DNA of 64,000 nucleotides from Hongsoonwoonella zoysiae (GTDB taxonomy: Bacteria > Pseudomonadota > Alphaproteobacteria > Rhizobiales > Stappiaceae). Positions within the stretch are counted from its first letter, which is position 1. Each line of letters begins with the position of its first letter. Position numbers and translations under genes: made by a program. Below are positions 37,983 through 46,059 of the stretch, in pieces. The stretch lies in assembly GCF_013266695.1 (NCBI RefSeq), contig NZ_JABRXF010000002.1, positions 682,001-746,000 on the forward strand, read 5' to 3'. The notes below the pieces were generated by a model that did no database searches, was not told the origin of the DNA, and saw only the letters and a program-made list of their open reading frames with translations.

Positions 37983-38018
37983 AGCATGGTCCGGGGAACC
38001 TCTTCCCCGGACCATGCT
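37983..38018 (+). other. Perfect 16-base-pair hairpin between dctP and dpaL
   Basis: AGCATGGTCCGGGGAA (37983-37998) and TTCCCCGGACCATGCT (38003-38018) are exact reverse complements around the loop CCTC, starting five bases after the dctP stop. No T-run follows, so it is probably an mRNA-stabilising or partial-termination element that keeps binding-protein mRNA more abundant than the enzyme genes. Confidence 0.8.
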
Positions 38019-38066
38019 AAACAGCCGGGACCTGCCAAGATCCCGGCACCCAACGGAAAATACGGA

Positions 38067-39311
38067 ATGACCCGCGAAATCGTGAGACATGAAGGCGAGG
38101 CCGAGCGGCCCTTCGCCTTGGTGATGAATGCAGCCGCGCGCAAGGACGCGCCCTGGAATGAACGGCAAAACGATATCCTGAACGACAGCCATTTTGAGCT
38201 GGCGCGCGGGACAATCTCGACCTGGCCAGGCTATGCCCCTACGCCACTTGTCGCGCTACCAGGTCTCGCGTCACAAGCGGGTGTTGCGACGATTCACTAC
38301 AAGGATGAGGGTGGCCGGTTCGGACTTGGCAGCTTCAAGGCGCTCGGCGGCGCCTACGCGGTGGCGCGTCTGCTTTGCCGGGAGGTTTCTGCGCAAACAG
38401 GCAAAGATGTCGGGATCGAGCAGATTCTTGCCGGCCATCATCGTGACAAAGTCGCCGCCATCACCGTGTGCTGTGCGACGGACGGCAATCATGGGCGCTC
38501 GGTCGCCTGGGGCGCGCAGACGTTCGGTTGCCGGTGTGTAATTTTTATCCACGCCACCGTTTCCGAAGCCCGCGAGCAAGCTATCGAAAGCTATGGCGCC
38601 GAGGTGCGGCGCTGCGAAGGCAACTATGACGACAGCGTGCGACAGGCTCAGGAAACCGCGACGCGCGAAGGCTGGTTCGTGGTCTCCGACACCTCTTATC
38701 CAGGCTATATGGAAATCCCGAAGGACGTTATGCAGGGTTATGAGCTGATGGCGGCGGAAGCCTTCGACGCGCTCGGCGAAAAGCCCACGCATATCTTCCT
38801 TCAAACCGGCGTCGGCGGCATGGCAGCTGCGGTCACCGCGCAGGCCAAGCGGCGTTGGGGCGCGGAGCGGCCGTTGATCGTGCTTGCCGATCCTGATCTC
38901 TCCGCTTGCTGGGTGGACAGCTTCCGCTCCGGTGCACCAACTCCTGTGGAAGGCGACCTCGATACGTTGATGGCGGGCCTTGCCTGCGGCGAGGTTTCAG
39001 CGCTTGCCTGGGAAATCCTGAAAGACCATGGCGATGCGGCGATGGCACTGCCGGACGATGCCGCGGTGGAGATGATGCGCCGCCTCGCGGAACCAGCAGA
39101 AGGCGATACTCCCATTGTGGCGGGCGAAAGCGCGGTGGCCGGTCTTGCCGGCCTCTTCGCCGCCATGGCTGATGACGAAGCGCGCGCGACACTCTCCCTC
39201 GGACCTCAGTCGAAAGTTCTCGTCTTCGGAACCGAGGGCGACACCGACCCCGCCCTATATACTGAACTTGTCGGCGCGGATGCCGCTACGGTGCGGGAGC
39301 GCGCCGCATGA
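38067..39311 (+). CDS. dpaL: 2,3-diaminopropionate ammonia-lyase
   Basis: Fold type II PLP enzyme of 414 residues converting 2,3-diaminopropionate to pyruvate and two ammonia. The PLP lysine is Lys91 in RFGLGSFKALGGAYAVA, the family-diagnostic segment (compare RFGLNAFKMLGGAYA in E. coli YgeX). Other conserved parts are CCATDGNHGRSVAWGA, the substrate-side TSYPGYMEIP and the phosphate loop QTGVGGMA. I chose ATG 38067; the frame is open from 37986 but that part lies in the hairpin. Its stop overlaps the next start by ATGA. Confidence 0.92.
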   Translation: MTREIVRHEGEAERPFALVMNAAARKDAPWNERQNDILNDSHFELARGTISTWPGYAPTPLVALPGLASQAGVATIHYKDEGGRFGLGSFKALGGAYAVARLLCREVSAQTGKDVGIEQILAGHHRDKVAAITVCCATDGNHGRSVAWGAQTFGCRCVIFIHATVSEAREQAIESYGAEVRRCEGNYDDSVRQAQETATREGWFVVSDTSYPGYMEIPKDVMQGYELMAAEAFDALGEKPTHIFLQTGVGGMAAAVTAQAKRRWGAERPLIVLADPDLSACWVDSFRSGAPTPVEGDLDTLMAGLACGEVSALAWEILKDHGDAAMALPDDAAVEMMRRLAEPAEGDTPIVAGESAVAGLAGLFAAMADDEARATLSLGPQSKVLVFGTEGDTDPALYTELVGADAATVRERAA

Positions 39312-40540
39312 AACCTCAAATCAACGGTGAACGGCTTCTCAAACGATTGCGGGACCTTGGCGAAATCGGTGCCCTGCCCGGCGGCGGTGTATGCCGTCTC
39401 GCCCTTTCCGATGATGACCGTGCGGGACGCGACCAGTTGGTGCACTGGATGGAGGAATTGGGCCTGACCGTCTCCATCGATGCCATCGGCAATATATGGG
39501 GCCTTCGGGAGGGAGCGGAATGCGGTGCGCCCGTGATGATCGGTTCGCATATCGATACGGTTGCGACGGGTGGGCTCTATGATGGCGCGCTTGGCGTCAT
39601 GGCCGGCCTTGAAGTCGTTGCCGCACTCAATGACGCCAGGGCTCGCACGGCACGGCCCCTCGCCGTCGCCGCTTTCACGAACGAAGAAGGAGCGCGCTTC
39701 GCTCCTGACATGATGGGTTCTGGCGTCCACCAGGGCGCTCTGGATCTTTCCGAAATGCTGGCAGTTCAGGGCATCGACGGCGCCACCTTCGGAGAGGAGC
39801 TCGCCCGGATCGGTTATGCCGGCGAGATCCAGCCGAAAACGCTGACGCCTGCTGCTTTCCTTGAGCTTCATATCGAACAGGGACCGGTGCTTGAGCGTGA
39901 CGGCGTGCGTATTGGTGCGGTGACCGGCGTTCAAGGAATTTCCTGGACGGAATTTAAAATCTCCGGCCAGTCGAACCACGCAGGCACGACGCCGATGGAT
40001 TTGCGCCGCGATGCTGGATTCGTCGCCGCACGCATTGCCGTCGAAGCCCGAGCCATCGCAACCGATTTCGGCCCGCCTCAGGTCGCGACAGTGGGCTCGG
40101 TTACATTCGAGCCCGGCCTCGTGAATGTTGTGCCTGAACGCGCGGTTATCACTGTCGATTTGCGCAATACCGACGATGAAAGGCTGAAGGAAGCGGAAGC
40201 CCGCCTGAATGCCGCGGCCCAAACCTTTGCCGAGGACGAAGGCTGCAAGATTACGGCCCGTTCATTGGCCCGCTTCGCGCCGGTCGCATTTGACGAGGCG
40301 ATTGTTGCCAAGGTCGAAACCGCGGCCATGGCACGCCAGCTTTCGGTCCGCCGCATGCCTTCAGGCGCGGGGCACGATGCGCAGATGTTCGCACCAAATT
40401 GCCCGACGGCAATGATCTTCGTTCCCTCAGCCGGTGGCCTGAGCCACAACATAGCCGAGCACACGGAGCCTGAGGAACTGATAGCGGGCGCCGAAATCCT
40501 GCTCGACGTCTCCCTCGACTTACTTGGAGAAGCGCAATGA
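39308..40540 (+). CDS. M20 hydantoinase/carbamoylase-family amidase
   Basis: 410-residue binuclear metal amidohydrolase of the allantoate amidohydrolase / beta-ureidopropionase / N-carbamoyl-L-amino-acid hydrolase group. Metal ligands are His81 (GSHIDTV), Asp92 (GGLYDGALGV), Glu127 (TNEEGARF), His188 (ELHIEQGPVLE) and a C-terminal His (GGLSHNIAEHTEPEEL). The dimerisation-domain motif SNHAGTTPMDLRRDA is present. It hydrolyses carbamoyl-amino compounds to ammonia, CO2 and the amine; the exact substrate is open. Tightly coupled by ATGA overlaps to dpaL and to the next carbamoylase. Confidence 0.92.
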   Translation: MKPQINGERLLKRLRDLGEIGALPGGGVCRLALSDDDRAGRDQLVHWMEELGLTVSIDAIGNIWGLREGAECGAPVMIGSHIDTVATGGLYDGALGVMAGLEVVAALNDARARTARPLAVAAFTNEEGARFAPDMMGSGVHQGALDLSEMLAVQGIDGATFGEELARIGYAGEIQPKTLTPAAFLELHIEQGPVLERDGVRIGAVTGVQGISWTEFKISGQSNHAGTTPMDLRRDAGFVAARIAVEARAIATDFGPPQVATVGSVTFEPGLVNVVPERAVITVDLRNTDDERLKEAEARLNAAAQTFAEDEGCKITARSLARFAPVAFDEAIVAKVETAAMARQLSVRRMPSGAGHDAQMFAPNCPTAMIFVPSAGGLSHNIAEHTEPEELIAGAEILLDVSLDLLGEAQ

Positions 40541-41439
40541 GCCGCAAGTTCATCCTCGCTGCCGCCCAAATGGGCCCGATCGCTGCCGATGAGCCGCGAA
40601 GCTCGGCCGTCGCGCGGATGGTCGAGATGATGCGTGAAGCGAAAGGCCGGGGTGCGCGCCTCGTCGTATTTCCCGAACTTGCTCTCACCACGTTCTTTCC
40701 GCGCTGGTATCGGGAAGAGCCGGAATGGCGTGACCGCTGGTTCGAGACCGAAATGCCGTCCACCGAAAGCCGCCCCCTTTTTGAAGCCGCGGCGGAACTC
40801 GGAATGGGCTTCCATCTCGGATATGCGGAACTCACCCCGGAGGGGCGTTATTTCAACACTGCGATCCTCGTAGATCAGACTGGGAAAATTGCCGGTAAAT
40901 ACCGCAAAATTCATCTACCCGGCCATTTTGAGCATGAACCATGGCGGCCGTTCCAGCATCTCGAGAAGCGATATTTCGAGAAGGGCGATCTTGGCTTCCC
41001 GGTGTTCGATGCATTCGACGGCCGTATCGGCATGTGTATCTGCAACGATCGCCGCTGGCCGGAGACCTGGCGAATGCTGGGCCTTGGGGGAGCCGAACTT
41101 GTGGTCCTCGGCTACAATACGCCGCTGCATTATCCACCTGCACCCGAACACGATCACCTGCAGTACTTCCACAATGAGCTCAGTGTTCAGGCAGGCGCCT
41201 ATCAAAACGGCCTTTGGGCAGCAGCAGTCGCCAAAGCCGGGCGCGAGGAGGACTGCGACCTGATCGGCGGGAGCGTCATCGTGGCTCCTACGGGCGAAAT
41301 CGTGGCAAGGGCCGTGACGGTTGGAGATGAAGTTGTGACCGCGGTCGTCGATCTTGATCGCTGCACCGAAATCAGGTCGAACGTCTTTAATTTCTCTCTC
41401 CACCGACAACCGCAAGATTATACCGCGATATCAACCTAG
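40537..41439 (+). CDS. N-carbamoyl-D-amino-acid amidohydrolase (nitrilase superfamily)
   Basis: 300-residue C-N hydrolase with the Glu-Lys-Cys triad at Glu47 (VVFPELALTTFFPRW), Lys124 (KYRKIHLPG) and Cys169 (MCICNDRRWPETWR). The CNDRRWPE block and the length closely match D-carbamoylases of Agrobacterium, which convert N-carbamoyl-D-amino acids to D-amino acids, CO2 and ammonia. It is the last gene of the operon. Having both an M20-type and a nitrilase-type carbamoylase next to dpaL suggests removal of carbamoyl groups from one or two nitrogens of the same carbon skeleton. Confidence 0.92.
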   Translation: MSRKFILAAAQMGPIAADEPRSSAVARMVEMMREAKGRGARLVVFPELALTTFFPRWYREEPEWRDRWFETEMPSTESRPLFEAAAELGMGFHLGYAELTPEGRYFNTAILVDQTGKIAGKYRKIHLPGHFEHEPWRPFQHLEKRYFEKGDLGFPVFDAFDGRIGMCICNDRRWPETWRMLGLGGAELVVLGYNTPLHYPPAPEHDHLQYFHNELSVQAGAYQNGLWAAAVAKAGREEDCDLIGGSVIVAPTGEIVARAVTVGDEVVTAVVDLDRCTEIRSNVFNFSLHRQPQDYTAIST

Positions 41440-41569
41440 AGCGCTTTCCACGAAAACTAGTCGCTTTCGTGATTAGAAATCGGCCCGGATTCAATGCTTT
41501 AGACCACTTTTGCCGGCATCAGCACCCGATTCGGCCGAATATAACGAAATGCCTTGCAACGCCCACATC

Positions 41570-41599
41570 AGATCGCCCCTTCAGTCGGGGCGATCTTTT
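41570..41599 (+). terminator. Intrinsic terminator of the TRAP-dpaL operon
   Basis: AGATCGCCCC (41570-41579) and GGGGCGATCT (41587-41596) form a perfect ten-base stem with a seven-base loop, followed by a T-run (TTTT 41596-41599). It is 131 bases after the last stop. Between stop and terminator, CACGAAA and TTTCGTG (about 41450-41472) form a smaller inverted repeat. Confidence 0.85.
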
Positions 41600-42246
41600 G
41601 GCACCTTTAATGTCTATGGGCGATCGATTCCTTTGCTAGAAAAGCATCGAACACGCCCTTCTCATTTAAGCTCCTCCAAACCTCTATGAACACCCAATTG
41701 CCGCTTGCCCGAGTTCCACGGTACGAAACTTCAATTTCTTAAATCAGAATCAGAAAACTGATCATGATAGGGAGCTTTTTCCTAAACGATTGGGTGACAT
41801 TGAAGATTAGACCGCACCTTTACGGAACATGCTCAAACGACAGTCAGGCGCCGTAAAATCAACCGCTTTCTTCAGCTGGCTACCCACGACCGATATGATT
41901 TCGGTTCCTTCATAAAACTCACCCCGTCAAGCCACCGACTTGCGCCTATAATCCGCCCCTATCAGCGAATAAGCCTATTCAACTTTGAATTGAATCATAG
42001 CATTTAGTATCGAAAAAGGGGTTTTCACCATCAGACCGAGGATTCATTCGAACCTCGCCTCTTGTCGGTCAGTCCAACATCCACAGAAGAAAGCTTGTTG
42101 ATCATTATTGCTTGTCAAGATTTTTCGAATAAGCGATCTGCAGCAATTACTACCCCATTAATATTAAAATATTAGCCATAATACCGACATATTATTCATT
42201 TAGTGCCCGAAGTTGGCTGCGGCAACAGCGAATTTGGCGGTCAATC
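41600..42246. other. AT-richer gene-free stretch
   Basis: About 650 bases clearly richer in A and T than the neighbouring genes. All six frames are broken by stops; no recognisable protein, tRNA or IS end. It carries the upstream region of the small gene at 42247. Possibly an old insertion or deletion scar. Confidence 0.5.
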
Positions 42247-42609
42247 ATGGATACTTTGGCCACCCACTCAAACACAGGTGTATACGGGTCGGAAGAAGCG
42301 GCTTTAAACGCGGTTGTGCGCCGTCTTAAACACGGTATTCGCCCATCGAGGATTTACCTTGTTGGTGGGCGGGCGGATGGAAAATACTATCCGGGTTCGC
42401 CGTTTCAATTTGTCGTGGTGACCAGAGCCGAAGATGGGGAAAAAGGAAGCGACTGCGAATACGTCAGCCATCCGCTAAGACATACCGGTGTGAACGTCGA
42501 GTTGATTCCTGTGCGGGCCAACGAATTACAACGCGGCATCGGCACGAATGTAAGGCCGTCTATGAAATTGATAAAAAATGGAAGGCTGCTCTTCAGCGTA
42601 GAAGATTGA
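42247..42609 (+). CDS. Small nucleotidyltransferase-fold protein with replaced catalytic residues
   Basis: 120-residue cytoplasmic protein. IRPSRIYLVGGRADGKYYPG then SPFQFVVV (31-58) aligns residue by residue with the minimal nucleotidyltransferase signature h-h-h-GSRARG-xxx-P-x-S-D-h-D-h-h-V. The first Gly-Ser is Gly-Gly (40-41), and the two metal-binding aspartates are Pro52 and Gln54. The later strand NVELIPVRANELQR and the end SMKLIKNGRLLF fit the rest of the MNT/KNTase domain. This suggests a pseudoenzyme or binding protein, not a working transferase. No HEPN partner is adjacent. Fold assignment is my reading of the motif. Confidence 0.55.
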   Translation: MDTLATHSNTGVYGSEEAALNAVVRRLKHGIRPSRIYLVGGRADGKYYPGSPFQFVVVTRAEDGEKGSDCEYVSHPLRHTGVNVELIPVRANELQRGIGTNVRPSMKLIKNGRLLFSVED

Positions 42610-43245
42610 TATACCAGTAAGTTCCTTGCCTGCTTACTCATCATGCAGTTGAACGAAATTCCGAAGCTCCGAGGACATTTACGCCTCCACTGCCGTGCTT
42701 GCATGCAAAAGGAAAATGAAGACAGGCTGGCGAGCCACCGCACGAAGTGTCTCCCGACATTTCTAATTTTAGGCATCAATTTTATTATTAAGGTATAGAT
42801 ATTTTTTGCTTTTTATCGGCGGATGGTTCCCATCCGACGCGACAAGCGCCCGCATTTGATATTTTGCGTTGAGCAGTGGCGCGATTGATATCAGTGCTTG
42901 TGCTCACCGCGCTCAACCTCTGTGGATATCCTTGTGAATAACCGAAAAAGGACGACTACGCCCTCCTGAAGAACATACGTCATGTAGGCGTTTCTCCATT
43001 CGGATTAGGCCGCGAGGATGTCAAGCGCATGCTGTACCGGGCGAATTTGTTTCAGACCAGAATGTAAAGTTGCCACTTCGGCCTGACCGACAAACAGATA
43101 AACGCTGAGAATAAATCGGGCCTCTGAATGTCTTCCCGCCTCGAAACTTTAAGCGGGCGTCAGGAATAACGCCGCGTGCTTGAAAACCGACCGAGCGCAG
43201 AAACTCCGACCGCCGAAAGTGCCTTTCTTCGCCTTCGCGTTGATC
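42610..43245. other. Gene-poor stretch with possible gene remnants
   Basis: No convincing gene. An ATG frame at 42643-42798 would encode 51 residues with His/Cys spacing (LHCRACMQ, HRTKC) but lacks a ribosome site. On the minus strand 43005-43148 is open for 47 codons without a start, ending HALDILAA and stop, possibly a decayed gene end. TGTGGATAT (42921-42929) and TGTGAATAA (42933-42941) each match eight of nine positions of the DnaA box in the same orientation. Confidence 0.4.
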
Positions 43246-44847
43246 TCAGCTTGCAAGTTTATCTGCCTGAACCACGCCGATATCATGCGGTTTGGCTGAG
43301 AGGGCTTGAGCAAGTTCCAGAAACAACTTGGCCGGAAGCGCAGGCGCGAAAACGAACCCTTGCGCAGCCGATACGCCAAGCGCGCGCAGCCGCTCGATCT
43401 GTTCCATGTTTTCAACGCCCTCGGCAATGATGCCCATGCCGAGGTTGTCGGCAAGCTCGACAAGCGTATCAACTATGGTCGTTGAGTTGTCGTCTGTTCC
43501 AAGATAATCGATAAACATCTTGTCTATCTTGATGATGTCGATGCCAAGCCTTTGCAGATAGGCAAGACCGCCATGTCCCGTCCCGACGTCATCAAGGGCA
43601 ACACGTACGCCAAGCGCCTGCAATTCGGCGATGATCTTGCGGGCAACATCCATGTTTGCCAAAGGCTGACGCTCGGTTACCTCAACGACGATCTGCTGAT
43701 AGGCGATCTTCGAGCCACCGTAAATTTCAACGATATCATCGATGATCTGACGATCGTCGAAATGCCCGGCAAAAAGGTTGATGGACAGTTTGTAGTCCGG
43801 ATTGTCGTGGTAAAGATCCTCCATCTCCGATCTCGTCTTGCGCATGATCTGGCGCGTCATTTCGAAAATGTGACCTGATGTCTCCGCGAACGTCATGAAC
43901 TGGCCAGGCGAGATGATGGTCCCGTCCGGCCGTAGCCAGCGGATTAGCACCTCGCAGCCTCGCAACCGCCCGGTTTCGATATCCATAACCGGCTGGTAAT
44001 AGGGAATGAATTCGCTATTTCGGATCGCCTGGACAAATTCATCCTCCGCCTCACTGTCCGGCTTCCATGAAATCCACACCACGCCCATGACGAAAAGGAT
44101 CGCGAAGCCGGCGCTCGCGATAGCAGAGATGACCTTGAGGTCGCGAACAAGATGGCTTGCCGCAGAAGAAGGCGCGGTGACGACGGCGCTCAGCGGATAT
44201 TTTTCCGAGCTCACGGCCTCCGTCATCGGACGATCGGCTTCAAAGCCCTCGAGCACCGCCTCACCGGAGCTCAACCAAAGGACATTACCCCCCAGCGTCA
44301 GTTCCACGTGCCGGAATGAGCGAAGAAAGTCAGCCCCTGGATCAATGGCAATGGACGCAGGCGCAATCTCCGCAAACAACCGGATACCGTTTTCGAGTCG
44401 CCAGCTTACGAGCGCGATCCGCGCACCTTCAAAACCACTGGTCAGCATGCCGATACCCACCAGCGGTGCATCAGACCTGAGCACAGGCAACACCGCTTCC
44501 CCGCTCATCGCCTGATCGGGTACAATGCACATACGAATACCGGCATGGTCTACAAGACCGATCTTCTGGAGGAACGGTGCATCCGCCAGCGCATTTCGAA
44601 ATCGTGCCCGGTCGGCGTTGGCACAAGTCGTCGCTCCGTCGCGATGGAGCATTTGCAGGGTCTGGACGGCTTCGTCGATCGCCTTTTCGGAGCGCGCAAT
44701 ATAACGCTTCGCGATCGCCGCCATCTCGGCGCGCGCCTGGCTTTCCGCGAACCTGTTGAGAACGAAATTCGCAGCAACAAGTGGCGCAATCGCAAGCACG
44801 AGCGCGATGGCAAGAGAGCGCAGAAAGAGTGCGTATCGTCGCGACAC
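43246..44847 (-). CDS. Membrane-bound c-di-GMP phosphodiesterase (CSS-motif sensor, EAL domain)
   Basis: 533-residue protein that would degrade cyclic di-GMP. A first membrane helix (about 9-30) and a second (about 239-260) bracket a periplasmic sensor of the CSS-motif type with Cys75 (TTCANADRARF) and Cys107 (IRMCIVPD); in such sensors the disulphide state and proteolysis control activity. The cytoplasmic EAL domain looks active: EVL in place of EAL (299-301, CEVLIRW), DDVGTGHGGL, KIDKMFIDYLG and AEGVENMEQ. It diverges from the PfkB-family gene. Together with the diguanylate cyclase at 18702 it is the second c-di-GMP enzyme here. Confidence 0.9.
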   Translation of the reverse strand: MSRRYALFLRSLAIALVLAIAPLVAANFVLNRFAESQARAEMAAIAKRYIARSEKAIDEAVQTLQMLHRDGATTCANADRARFRNALADAPFLQKIGLVDHAGIRMCIVPDQAMSGEAVLPVLRSDAPLVGIGMLTSGFEGARIALVSWRLENGIRLFAEIAPASIAIDPGADFLRSFRHVELTLGGNVLWLSSGEAVLEGFEADRPMTEAVSSEKYPLSAVVTAPSSAASHLVRDLKVISAIASAGFAILFVMGVVWISWKPDSEAEDEFVQAIRNSEFIPYYQPVMDIETGRLRGCEVLIRWLRPDGTIISPGQFMTFAETSGHIFEMTRQIMRKTRSEMEDLYHDNPDYKLSINLFAGHFDDRQIIDDIVEIYGGSKIAYQQIVVEVTERQPLANMDVARKIIAELQALGVRVALDDVGTGHGGLAYLQRLGIDIIKIDKMFIDYLGTDDNSTTIVDTLVELADNLGMGIIAEGVENMEQIERLRALGVSAAQGFVFAPALPAKLFLELAQALSAKPHDIGVVQADKLAS

Positions 44848-45011
44848 TGGCAGGTTCCAAGGATTCAGACCGCGTCGAGTATCCCTAAAGATAGTAAATG
44901 CGGGCTGAACGCCGCATGCTCTTTAAAGGTTTTTGCCTCTTCCCGATCAAACCGATACTCGTAAAACAGACAAGCGAATTCATCAAACGAATCTGCGGGA
45001 GTCGCCACCCT

Positions 45012-45905
45012 ATGCAAGCGCTATTCATTGGCCAGGCGTATATAGACGTCACATTTCTGACGGACCAGCTGCCGGTAGGCGATGAAAAAGCTATCGCCGA
45101 AGATTACGCGATCAGCTTTGGAGGCAACGCCGTCACGGCCGCTTTCGCCTGCGCAAAGCTTGGCATCCATCCGGATCTGATGTGCTCGCAGGCGGATGAC
45201 TGGTTATCGCGCATGTTTCTCGACATGGCCGCGAAGTATGGCATTTCCATCCACGGTCGCAAGGTCCGCGAATCTTCGCTTTCCTTCATCATGCCCAAGG
45301 AAGGAAAGCGCGCCATCGTGCGTTGCCGGGATAACGACTTTCTGCACCCCTATCAGGAACTGAACCTTGCCGGATGCAGGGCCCTACATCTCGACGGTCA
45401 CATGCCTGATGCAGCACTTCACTATGCGAAGAAATGCCGAGATTCCGGGATAACGACATCACTCGATGGGGGAACTATTCGCGATAACACCATGGAATTA
45501 CTTCCTTTTATAGATGTCGCCGTTGTCTCCGAACTATTCTGCTCGAAGCTCGGGGAATCTCCCGCCGATACGCTTGAATTTCTGCGTTCCAAAGGCTGCA
45601 AGGTAGGCGGTGTCACGCTCGGCGAACGCGGCATCTACTGGTATGAAGGGAAAAGCGACATCCAGTTCCTTCCTTCACTTTTCGTGCCGCCGGAACAGAT
45701 CGTCGACACCAACGGCGCGGGCGACATTTTTCACGGCGCGTACATCTATTCCTATCTCGCCGCCCCGGAGAGCGGCTGGGCGGAACATTTCCGGTTCGCG
45801 CGGGCGGCATCAACGCATTCGATCCGGCATCTGGGGAATGAGGCAAGCCTGCCGACGCTGGCCGATGTGGAAACTGCCACAAACTCATGGAAGGAAGTCG
45901 GGTAG
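45012..45905 (+). CDS. PfkB-family carbohydrate kinase
   Basis: 297-residue ribokinase-fold kinase. The N-terminal FIGQAYIDVTF and SFGGNAVTAAFACAKLG hold the substrate-side motifs. The C-terminal VDTNGAGDIFHGAYIY holds the anion hole and the catalytic base Asp238. Substrate (sugar, nucleoside or other) cannot be assigned. The ATG at 45012 starts the conserved fold; an in-frame upstream extension is not conserved. Similar Hyphomicrobiales proteins are simply called sugar kinase. It is followed after 154 bases by the first of the two secreted paralogues. Confidence 0.87.
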   Translation: MQALFIGQAYIDVTFLTDQLPVGDEKAIAEDYAISFGGNAVTAAFACAKLGIHPDLMCSQADDWLSRMFLDMAAKYGISIHGRKVRESSLSFIMPKEGKRAIVRCRDNDFLHPYQELNLAGCRALHLDGHMPDAALHYAKKCRDSGITTSLDGGTIRDNTMELLPFIDVAVVSELFCSKLGESPADTLEFLRSKGCKVGGVTLGERGIYWYEGKSDIQFLPSLFVPPEQIVDTNGAGDIFHGAYIYSYLAAPESGWAEHFRFARAASTHSIRHLGNEASLPTLADVETATNSWKEVG

Positions 45906-46059
45906 TGCGACCACGCTAGGAAGGTATCCACTGCGGTCGAGGGTCCTGTTGGATCAAATGCCGTTCGGCGGCTTGTCGCGGTCGAATTCCTGTCGCATCG
46001 TAAGCGGCCGCAGGCAGGGAGCAGTCAACAATCAAGATCGACTTCATGGAGCTGCAATA

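Noticed and set aside
42921-42941. Replication origin suggested by two DnaA-box-like 9-mers
   Set aside because: Only two imperfect boxes, no AT-rich unwinding element of the right kind and no replication genes adjacent; mentioned only as a curiosity.
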